This document shows positions 1 through 64,000 of a DNA stretch of 64,000 nt, piece by piece. The notes under the pieces were generated by a model. That model was not told the DNA's origin, made no database searches, and saw only the letters and a list, made by a program, of their open reading frames with translations. Positions within the stretch are counted from its first letter, which is position 1. Every line of letters starts with the position of its first letter. The translations under genes and the position numbers were made by a program. The stretch comes from Perca fluviatilis. Its lineage: Eukaryota > Chordata > Actinopteri > Perciformes > Percidae. The DNA lies in NCBI RefSeq assembly GCF_010015445.1, contig NC_053121.1, forward strand, positions 24,026,434 to 24,090,433. Direction: 5' to 3'.

Positions 1-2580
1 AAGAAATATTACCTTCAAAGAAATTTCAATATCTAATACCAATTTAGAGAGAGTCTGCTATAGGGCTTTTTGTTCTATCTTATCCCTTAAAATAGATCCG
101 AGTAGCGTAATGTCTTTTCATTTTTTGATTAATTGCGCTAACTGTACCATTTAAATATGATTTGTATTTTCAAATGTTGTGTAATGTGCAGTAATGTGTG
201 TGTGTGTGTGTGTGTATGGTGTGTAATGTGATGTCGTATATTGTATTGTCACACGACAGATTGTAGGACCCCAAGAAGAATGGCTTTTAGCTTATGCAGA
301 AGCTAATGGGGATCCAAATAAAACAAACGAACAAAAAACATACAAATACATATTTTCTCATTTAATCTCTGGTTAAAAGTAGAGATGGGTGTAAAACGGG
401 TTTCATGCTTCTTGTGGTCGGAGGCTGGTGTTGCAGACGGCCACATAGTCGTTCATACTGATTACAATCAAAGCGGTCAGAGCAGCAGTCAGAGTGGCTC
501 CAAGAACGGACTTCTTCTCTTCTGTAGCCAATCATTGCAACGCGGTGAGCTCAAGATGCGGTTGTAGAGCTTGTTCATCTCTCAAGGTGATGATCAGGCC
601 AGTCATGGACCAAAACATAACTACCAAAACCTAATATGATGCACAAACGGAAGAGCTTTTTGTGACTATTTATGAAAAACACTATGAGCAATTTAATTTC
701 CCATAAGTACCTCAGAATTTCTATTATGACCAATATTCCTTAAAATTGATTAGAGCGATAATGAACTGCAGACACACATACATATAACGTAGAGATATAA
801 CTTGACTGGTCAACAGCTGGGATATGTTACAAATGTTTACTGACTCAGTTTACTCTTGAAAGAGGTCTTCATGCATTGTGAGATAAGGAACACGCTTTAA
901 GATAAGAAAGAAGAGGAGGTAGAAGCAAATATGGGTGTAGTAGCTCTTGCTGATCCAGTATACTGGCTTCCTTGCTATCATGATCCTCCAGCCCTTGTGG
1001 CTGTCCACCCAAAGCCTCAGAATTCCTTGTGTGTGGGATGTCAGGAATAGAAATTGAGGCCATTGAGAGAACAGCATAGGCCACATTTTCTGGGCTACCC
1101 TCTCCAGGACAGAAATATGTTGTGTGTGCTTGTTCAAACTTTGGATTAATTCAAGATCCCATGTAATGATGGTGATTTTTAATGGTAGAGATGCACTAAT
1201 ACTGTATGATCTACTGGATCTGTATTGGTATTACTACTGCCCTTATTAAACAGACTAAACATAATGTTTAGACATGACTGATCCACATGAAGTCACTAAG
1301 AGATTTTTTTTTTGGAATTCTAGTCTTTATTTGACAGATATGAGAGAGGGAGAGAGAGAGAGGGAGAGAGAGATCTCCTAAGTGACCCGGAACGTTGCGG
1401 ATATGTGGCCTACACTGTAACCACTCGGCAACCAAGGCACTCCACGAAGCCACCTTTTGCAGAACAAAATATTTAAAGATTTCACGAAAATGTTAATGCA
1501 TAAATGTCTCCACTTATACTTAAAAAGCCATGCATAGTTAAAGCCTCAGGTTATTTCTCACACAGAAGAATGAACCCAATCAGCTCCACGCACTGCGGCA
1601 AACTGATTTAAAATTCAAAAAGGAAAAAGACCTACCTGACAATTTTCTTAGCTCCTTTCTGGGTCATCATTTATACTGTTGTTTGTGTGACATTTACGTA
1701 AGGAGAGCTCCTGTGAAGTAAAGGTAACGTTACGACCTGGCTTCCCTGCCTTTCCTCTGTGATTCACCCTAACTGCCTTTTATGGAAGAGGAACGCCTCG
1801 GCCACCTCATGTTGAGGGGAGTCCAGCGTGCCTCTGGCTCCTGAGCCGGTTCTTGAAGTCTGTCCTCTGTCAGACATTTGGCTAATGTGTGTGTGCACTT
1901 ATGTGTGTGTACATTTCACTCTGCCTTCTGCATCAAGACAAGGCAGCTCAACCTATAAATCTGAGCGCAGCATTTTACTCCTGGCTGCCCGTATTCATGA
2001 CTCATTTATCATCGATGAGTGACCTCCTGGGAGAGAAGAAATTAAGTCATAGTTCTTGCCCAATCACCATTTTGACCCCATGGTTGACCCTTGCCATACT
2101 TTTCTTTGTCCCCTCTCTGAGTTATTGGCTTGTGCTCAACAGCACAGTGCTTTTCATGTCTTATTTTATTTATTTTCTGCACCACAGTAGAAATTATAAT
2201 CTTTTAATTCTTGACCTGTGGGTGGAATTTAGGCCTCATCAGACTGTAAGACTCTTTATGGCCACAACAAATCCTTTGTGATCATTGTGGATTTGCTGCA
2301 CCTGAAATAACAATGCACCATAAACAAGTCTTTTGTTTTCATTGATTTATTTTACATCCCCCATGCTGCAGATAGTAGTTCACATTTTGGCGCACCTTCA
2401 AGTAATTGTTTCTAGTGTGAGCATTTTATATTTTGTAAGATTTAACTGACTAGGCTCGTTCAATATCTCATTTCTGTTTAAGTGAAAGTTAAAGTTACTA
2501 ACATGTCCTCTCTTTCCTTTCTCTTTTAATTTTTTTTTTTATCTCTTCCCATCTCCACCCCCCTCTGCTGCTTTCTCTAG
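1..2580. other. Upstream/intron 1 region of atp11c, no gene recognised
   Basis: I see no convincing coding exon. The stretch holds a short (GT)n near 198-215, a tRNA-derived SINE in reverse orientation (1303-1443), and non-coding AT-rich DNA. The missing first exon of atp11c could lie here, but I cannot identify it. Confidence 0.5.
1303..1443 (-). mobile_element. tRNA-derived SINE, minus strand
   Basis: Read on the minus strand it begins with a tRNA-like head (cttggttgccgagtggttac, A-box-like) and a degraded B-box region. It passes through a (CT)-rich body and ends in an A-rich tail (the poly-T at 1308-1317 on the plus strand). Imperfectly similar flanks (ccacatgaagtcac / ccacgaagccac) may be an old target duplication. 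Confidence 0.6.
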
Positions 2581-29652
<27,072 letters not shown>

Positions 29653-29949
29653 AAGGTGGCAAGGACTCCCAACAATGGTGGCATCAGCCACTTTCAGAGT
29701 CCTGTACCAGTCAGGTCAGAGCCGTCTGCCATCATGCCTGATCTGAGAAGTGGAGGAGAAGAAAAGGAGGAAGAAAAAGAGAGATGTGCTAACTGAGGGG
29801 GAAGGGATGAAAAGGGGTTTATCAGTCTTTGACTTGACGCATCTCTGCTGTCTCGTCTTTTTTTTTTTTTTCTCTAACCCTACCACCCCCCAACCCCCAC
29901 GAAAGGAGGCTGAAGAAAGTAATATTTTATTATTAAAAAAAAAAGAAGG

Positions 29950-29951
29950 TT

Positions 29952-29995
<44 letters not shown>

Positions 29996-30107
29996 TTCCA
30001 AAACCAAAAAAAAGAACAAAAAAAAAAAAAAAAAAAAAACTTCCCCCCACCCCCCCCCCCCCCCAAAAAAATTTAAAAAAAAAAAATTTTTTTTTTTTTT
30101 TTTTTGA
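29950..30107. repeat. Homopolymer blocks (T, A, C, A, T)
   Basis: Successive long runs of T, A, C, A and T with nothing between them. The pattern is unlike normal intron sequence and may be a sequencing or assembly artefact. Confidence 0.7.
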
Positions 30108-30519
30108 GCTGCCTTGTCAGTAGCTCTATCGAACTGCTGTGTTTTAACAAGCAGTTGTAATAGTATCCAGTCCAAGAATGGTTCACTGCATGAAAGAAGG
30201 CTCAAAAGAACGCTTCACTCCACTGATGTTCAGTCATTTTATTCTGCAAAGTTTTGGATTAAGAAATGACGATCTCATTCTCTCCAACGGTTACTCTTTG
30301 AACCGTTATTCTACTTTACAGTTATTGCGCTTTTCAACGGGTATTCTTTAAATGGTTATATCAGGAAATGCACTCATCCACGGGTCCAAGTGATTCTAGA
30401 TGAAAAGTTACTGAAGGTGATTTCAGACTGTTGAAATCTCCAAAAATGAATGCTTTTCTGGTTTATAGATGATTTTATGATTATATGTTTCCAAAATAAT
30501 GAATCTGCATTCTCTATTG

Positions 30520-30767
30520 CAGTGTTTCTCAAATGGGGGTTTACATACTTTTAGGAGTACAGCAGTGGGGTACTTGAGTTTTTTTTTGTTTTTTTTTAAA
30601 TATTACAATATTGTTGTTTGGTGAATTAGACACTAATATGGCACATTGCTGTATTGTGCCTCTTAATATAGCTAGGCATTTTTTTCTACCAAAAATGTTT
30701 TATGCTGGTCAGGGGGTACTTACATTTCAAAGGGGGTACATTGTTGAAAGAAATTTGAGAACCACTG
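30520..30767. mobile_element. hAT-like MITE, 248 bp, perfect 8-bp duplication
   Basis: Ends cagtgtttctcaaa and tttgagaaccactg are near-perfect inverted repeats, flanked by ctctattg at 30512-30519 and 30768-30775. No coding content. Lies downstream of atp11c. Confidence 0.9.
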
Positions 30768-30815
30768 CTCTATTGATTGAAGATGTATATAGGCCATATT
30801 AACACTCAATCCAAA

Positions 30816-30941
<126 letters not shown>

Positions 30942-32828
30942 TATATATTAGATATGTTAAGCAATGAAACATTGCTCGGAGCATGACCTAAATCTTCCAA
31001 CCTCAGAGATAATTTAAGATGAGTAAATTAATAATTAATATATGTGCTGTACTGTATATATAGCTTAGAGACGTATGATAGCATCTGCTCAAAGCCAAAA
31101 AAGATGAACGTAATGCGATCCGATTCTGTCCACACTAGTGTGACCTTAAAGTGACAAGTGTGTGTGTGTGTGTGCGCGTGCCTCTGTGTGTTACATAAGT
31201 GCGTGCTGGATGAGAAAAGCCAGAATTGCCTGTGTGTCAAGGAAACCAGGATTACTTAAACCTTGTGATGTAGTTGGCTTAGACATTTCCTGCACTATTA
31301 AGGGAGCTGGTTTCTTCATTGCGTAGAAGGTCACTAAGGCACATGAATACATGCCTGAGCACACACACACATCAGATAGAAGAGAATAACCCACACACAA
31401 GAAACTCACGTTGTACACATAAATGCGCACATGCACTAAAGCCTAAATTAGGTATTTATGTTCGTTACCCATTATCTACAGAGTTTTGCATTTGTTTCAG
31501 GAAGGCTGAAGTTGACGTGTAAAGAACATTAACTTCAGACCTGCCGAGTTAACCTAGTTAATGCCACTGTAAGGCTCCGTGCTCCATCTCCTTCCTTCTG
31601 TTTTTGGTCAAATTTGCTGACCGACAGGAGGATGGAGTGGACTGGTTTGGCCTTTTTTTCCTTCCTTTAACTATTTCTTCTGTGCTTCACACATTCCATT
31701 TAAACATGCCATGGTTTCAAACACTTTCCAAATACTGTTTTTGTTTTTATTTTTCCAGAAACATGTATTGTCTATTTGGCATATTTATTGTTAAGTGTAC
31801 TTTTACTCACAAATGTTACTTTTATGACATAAATCTTTTTTTATTGTGGAGTGGTCAGCTTTGTGCCAGTTGAGTTAGCCTGTGTTAATCCAGCCCTGAT
31901 GTGAGCCTGTGCCAATCCTGTTTAATAGTCTTTGTCATACATGCAAAGACAGGCAGCCCCCCCCACCCTCCCCACCCCCCAACACACTCCGAATTTCACA
32001 GTCAACCTCTGAACCAATACCACTCCTTTTACCAGGTTATTATAACTCTTTGTTTAAACTGATGCGTACCTTCATAATCTGTCAATATGTTGATTTTATA
32101 GTTAACTACTTCACTGATCCCGGCTGAAACAATAACTCCGGTACTTTCTAGTATTGGCCTTGTATTTCACCCTACTGACTGTAGCCTGACACATCTGATA
32201 CAATGCATCTGCAGAATGGCAGTCAAATGGAGATTTAAAAAAAAAATAAGTTGATGATTTATTCTTAACAAATGGAAAAATGTACATGCCTTTCAGTGTC
32301 ATTTTCTACCAAGACAGCTTGTTTTTCTGATGTATGGAATATGAAGGAGGCTGTTCTTTACTCTGTGACATGTCACCTCCAGACTGCACTGTGCCAGAGA
32401 CACCGGATGTTAGAGGACACACTGAAAGGGGCTGCCTGCTTTGTTAAAAAATGTAAAAACCTTTAAGTGACATCAGAGATGCTATTTTCAGAGCTAAAAA
32501 AATATCTTGGAATCTAACGTTTTGCCTGTCTAAATAAAAAGTATAAAATAATGGATTGTATTTTTAATGCAACCTTTTTCCAGCCACTTTTGTAATAAAA
32601 TCAAAATGTCCACACAAAAAAAGCACGAGAGGCTCTGTGGCTGTGGACGCTGTCCCTGTCTGTGAGGGGTGGAGGTGGACATCTTCAGGCACCTCAGCAG
32701 CCCTGCACCATGCAGCAGGGACACCTCGCCACCTCCAGCCCTTTGGGTCTCCAGCCTCAACGCTCCAAACCTCCAAGCTGAATGTACCTCTTTGAAACTA
32801 GTATGTTCAAAACCTGAAGATTTTCTGT

Positions 32829-32834
32829 AATAAA
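32829..32834 (+). terminator. Candidate polyadenylation signal (AATAAA) for atp11c
   Basis: Canonical hexamer downstream of all atp11c terminal exons and before the mcf2 region, followed by GT-rich sequence. Other hexamers lie nearby, so the choice is tentative. Confidence 0.35.
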
Positions 32835-32850
32835 GCAGAATGTTTTAAAG

Positions 32851-33769
32851 ATAAACCAACGTCTTATAGTGCTTTGTTAAACCCAAGGCTATGTCAGCAG
32901 GTTCTGTCTGATGTAAGGATGTGTGTATGTGTGGGCGGCTGAGAGTGTGTGTTTGTGTGCATTTGACCACATTAAGCAGATGCTGTGCAGTAATGAGATG
33001 GCTGAGAGGCTAAGCTGGATCAGCTGAGTGGCTGCGTATCAGGACGGCGTACTGCTGCTCTCCTACTGCTCTGTGTGTGGCCTCACATCAAGCGCTGTGA
33101 GTCACTGTAGATGAGGTTTATATACATTTATATATCTGTTTTCTCCACTTGAGTCTCTGCTGTTAATGAACACTCATCCATTCAGAGTAGTTGTGGGCAT
33201 AGCAGTGAGGGGGGCGGGGGGTTGAGTTGAGAAAGGCTCTATGTATCAGTATGTCCACAATGACACCCTTTCATATTTGTTCTGTTTGAATGTGATTATT
33301 GTGTATAAAAGGCTGTACTTAGCATGGGCCAAAGTTGTTGGCTAAAGGGTGTGGATACATTTTCATTTTCTGTTTACAATAGATCTATTCAACACTGTGT
33401 GTGCATCTATATTATAGTAGAGCTGAATAAAGTGGGGACGTGAACATGGCAGCCTAACAATCCAGCCTACTATAGTACAGTCAGCATTATACTGAAGGCA
33501 TGGAAAACTGCAAAAAGGAGCATGAGGGAGTGTGAAGTTAAGGAAAAGTTGGGAGGGAGTTGGCAGTGTGTCAGGAGCAGACTTGAGCTCTGCTCGGTGC
33601 AGAGCTGACGCACTAAAGCCCAGAGAGAGAGGGAGGGGAGAGAGAGAGAGAGAGAGAGAGGGAGGGAGGGAGGGAGGGAGAGAGACCGACAGCAGTAGCC
33701 AGATGGAGCCTAGTTTGTTTTGAAGTAGCTGCTAAGAGCAGCAGCTACTTGTGTCGGCCAGCACTAGTG

Positions 33770-33806
<37 letters not shown>

Positions 33807-34142
33807 AGGGGAAAAGCTCATTACACCCTGTCTGGGCGAGGACAGGAAACCACTGTTTTCTGCTTATGTGGACAGGTCTCTTGTTGTAAGTGTGCTGCTC
33901 AGTGTGGAGGCCCTCTGTGCAGTTCAAGGTCAGGAAGATCCAACAGCAGCCTCCAGGAACTATCCCGTCTGGATCTTGGGACCCACAGAGGCGGGAGGGC
34001 ACAAGTTTTCCTCTTCCTCGATTATAGGAACACTATGCAGGGCTTCAGGACTCTGAAGAGGATATGAGGCCTGAACTACTGTCAATACCTCCCATGACAG
34101 CATCAGTTCTCCCAGCCTGATCCTGTGTCGGAGACTAAGGGA
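32851..34142 (+). other. atp11c-mcf2 intergenic DNA and probable mcf2 5' leader
   Basis: No coding exon seen before 34143. The part from about 33530 contains (GA)n (33637-33684) and (GT)n (33770-33803). The sequence just before 34143 is more GC-rich, consistent with a 5' UTR or proximal promoter of long mcf2. No TATA box is convincing. Confidence 0.4.
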
Positions 34143-55299
<21,157 letters not shown>

Positions 55300-57265
55300 A
55301 GAAGAAAGCACAGAATGTGAATCTAATATGTACCTGTGGATGATGAACAGAAGGAAAAGGTTGAGCCATAGCTGTCTCATAACTGATCAGCCACCCACTC
55401 CTCACTCCTTGGTGACGTCTGCTTTCTCCAGCACAATCATTAAAGAGAAATATGTGGGACTCTAGATACCTGATTTTCTTCCAGGTTATGATTGACAATC
55501 TACTGGGCTGGTGTTTTCTGATAGTGAAGGTGTGCTGTGGCACCAGTGCAAAGGCTCAGGAACTGCTTAGCCCTCTTGGACAATCAACAGCCGATTTTTG
55601 GACCCCGATTGGTCTTCCTCTTTTCTGATTGGTGTGGAGAATCTTCCATTTGTAACACACATAAAGTCAGGATGTGAGGTTGCTGCTGTAGCAGTTTGTC
55701 ATTTCTCAATCTGTGAAACCCTTCCTCATTCCAGCTAGTATTCGGGATTCTAGTATCTCCGAATGTTTGTTCCTGTTTGTCTTAGTGTGTGCTGGATGGA
55801 TGGTAACCCAGGATTTTCCTGAAACATTTCTTAAAACAGAGACTTTTGTACATATACTGTATCATTTTTAACATTTATTGTACCTCAGTGTTTCATCTTT
55901 GTGTAGTTAGTTGACATTTGTCCATTGAATTACTTCATTGTATTTTTCTTACATCTCATTCCTTAAGGCACCAATCTTCTGTATAGTCTAGGAGTTATAA
56001 TGCCAAAATGTGCCATGCCATAATGCCTTTTTTATTCCTGCTCTTTTGGAGTCTCTTGTATGTACTGTTTGCAAAATCAAATACTCTGTTATTGCTTTAA
56101 CCTGACCTCACAGATATTCAAAAGGCACTTTAATAAGGTGGATAGACGTGAGAAACAAAAAAATCCGCCTACTGTCTACTGAATGTGTGCTTTTCTTGTC
56201 GCTTTACCTCTCTTACGGTGTATTTCCTCTTAGTCATGCTGTTATTTCCTTTGTTTATTCTTGAATGTATGATGTGTTAGGGAGTCAGGGGAGACATAAC
56301 CCTCTGCATGCAGACAGCAGTTGACATGTCAGTGATGGTAATGTAAGACATAAGCGGACATGATGAATATTGATGGCAATGTATTCCTCAGTGTAGAAGA
56401 AACAGATAGAGAGAGAGAGAGAAAGGGAGATTATCCTCCATGTACCCCTCCCTCACGAAGGCAGATGCTTCCTCCTCACCATTACAGCTCAGTAAATCTC
56501 AAATTCCCCATTAAAAGGGATCATACGGCCAACATGAAATATACCCTCTGTGTCGAACTCTTAATTAAATATTGATCGCAGACTTATATGATTTTACCAC
56601 GTCAAATCGAGGCCCCAGTCGGAGGCCTGCCTTTGATTCGCTGTTTTTGATATGGAAATGAGTCTATAAAGCAGCAGGAGCTGTTCCGCACTACGCATTT
56701 CCTATGTTGTTTGTTTATGTATTTTGCTGTCATGTTGTTCCTATATATTGAGAGGTATCTGTGCAGCTCCGAATGAAATTACATCTCTATATTTTTTACA
56801 GGAGCTACGCTTGACAGCACATCCAAACCCCATTTTATTTATTTTTTAGCTTATATGATGAAGTCAGATGGTTTCTTTGTAACTTTAATCCAAAATGCTG
56901 CAGATTTTGCACAGATTTTCCTGGTTGGAAAACAAAACAAAACAAAAACCTGCTTAAAATATGTGTGTGTCCTGATGAGCCAAGTAGCCTGAGCTTGTCG
57001 CTGAATGTTTCTTTAATTAAGATGAAAATGCATGGCAACTGAACAATGAGCAGGTTTGTATTGTTAGACAGTCACTGTCCTAAACTGGCTTAGCAATAAT
57101 TGTTTTAGTAATTGAAATAATTCAATACTTGTTTTAACATGGTGATATGTTTGGCTGAAAACTAAGGCTGTTCCTTTTCATGCACCCTGATTTACTCTAT
57201 TAATTATGTGTTCTTGTTTTAATGGAAGCCAATTAACATAATAAAGTTGTGCAGACTTTTCTCTT
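55300..57265 (+). other. mcf2: mcf2 3' UTR
   Basis: No coding sequence seen between the TAG and the AATAAA hexamer at 57240. The length (about 1.95 kb) is inferred from that signal. Confidence 0.6.
57240..57245 (+). terminator. mcf2: Candidate mcf2 polyadenylation signal (AATAAA)
   Basis: AATAAA followed by gttgtgcag and a T-rich ctttctgtgagtttttg stretch, which suits a cleavage site. It leaves about 430 bp to the f9 stop codon on the other strand. Confidence 0.6.
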
Positions 57266-57529
57266 TCTGTGAGTTTTTGTTTACATATCACTTGAAGTAA
57301 GGATTTCTAAAGCTCCATTTTGTTTCTCTGCTACACTACTTGGGTAGTGACAGTGCACTCAATCAGTGCGTTGTAGCTATGACAAGAATTTACTTGTTTC
57401 ATTTTGTTTAATACAGAAGCACATACCAAATCATGAAAGTGTCTTTAAAACATTTTAAACATACCCATATACCTAACCTGTACATTCTTTATAATGTAGA
57501 CTGCTTCTGTAATTATTGGTATGGTGGAA

Positions 57530-57535
57530 TTTAAT
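57530..57535 (-). terminator. f9: Candidate f9 polyadenylation signal (ATTAAA)
   Basis: No AATAAA is seen on the minus strand in the about 400 bp after the stop. The variant ATTAAA occurs at 57535-57530 and again at 57412-57407. Tentative. Confidence 0.3.
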
Positions 57536-57671
57536 AGTCATTCAGTCAATATAAATTAAAGTTTTTTTTAGTTATGTATAGCTAACGTATATCCTCTGAA
57601 GTTGAAATAGCAAAAGCAAAAAGTAGATTTGAACATTTGTTAACCAGTTATAGTTTTAAAATCTATAACCT

Positions 57672-63854
<6,183 letters not shown>

Positions 63855-64000
63855 CTGAAGAAATCCAGACACAGTAACTCTAATGACCTCATTTTGTATA
63901 GTACGTTTATAAAGCAATGTTTACTCAGGGAAAAAAGTAGAAAGAAAAACATCTTTACATAAAGGCATGTCTAAAATACAGGTCGGCATTACAGGATGAA
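63855..64000 (-). other. f9 intron upstream of EGF1, continues past window
   Basis: No coding sequence. The small Gla-side exon and the propeptide/Gla exon of factor IX are expected beyond this end. Confidence 0.6.

Noticed and set aside
29750..29992. Lys/Glu-rich open frame downstream of atp11c
   Set aside because: Low-complexity sequence ending in the homopolymer block; no splice or start context.

Overview
The window is vertebrate nuclear DNA, almost certainly from a teleost fish and probably a percomorph. The evidence is multi-exon genes with GT-AG introns, long (CA)n/(GT)n microsatellites, fish-type hAT MITEs, tRNA-derived SINEs and a fossil PIF/Harbinger element. I infer the fish affiliation from repeat style and protein sequence; the species is not determined.

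Three protein-coding genes fill the window. (1) atp11c, plus strand, 2581 to about 29652 (3' UTR perhaps to about 32.85 kb), encodes a class VI P4-ATPase that flips phosphatidylserine and phosphatidylethanolamine. Its first coding exon is not visible. (2) mcf2 (DBL), plus strand, 34143-55299 with a 3' UTR to about 57.26 kb, encodes a Rho guanine-nucleotide exchange factor with Sec14/CRAL-TRIO, spectrin-like, DH, PH and SH3 regions. (3) f9 (coagulation factor IX), minus strand, has five 3' exons at 63854-57672 (EGF1, EGF2, activation peptide, serine protease). Its signal-peptide and Gla exons lie beyond position 64000. mcf2 and f9 converge tail to tail.

The order and orientation atp11c> mcf2> <f9 match human Xq27 (F9, MCF2, ATP11C). 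The related human 13q34 cluster (ATP11A, MCF2L, F7/F10/PROZ) has its protease genes in the other orientation. This, together with residue-level similarity, assigns the genes to the ATP11C/MCF2/F9 side. The reconstructed exon phases are mutually consistent: 1106 codons for the shared atp11c part plus alternative tails, 1113 residues for long mcf2, and 431 complete codons plus a split one for partial f9.

The rest is intron and intergenic DNA with mobile elements. There are at least seven hAT-like MITEs, four with perfect 8-bp target duplications. There are three tRNA-derived SINEs, LINE fragments, a Harbinger transposase relic, and a roughly 3-kb AT-rich minisatellite in an f9 intron. The items most worth a second look are the alternative C-terminal exons of atp11c (one resembling the ATP11A tail), the second promoter/first exon of mcf2, a possible Arg/Pro-rich alternative end of mcf2, a MITE inserted right at a splice donor, and the long activation region of factor IX. 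I see no self-contained novel system; the interest is in isoform architecture and repeat-driven change around splice sites.
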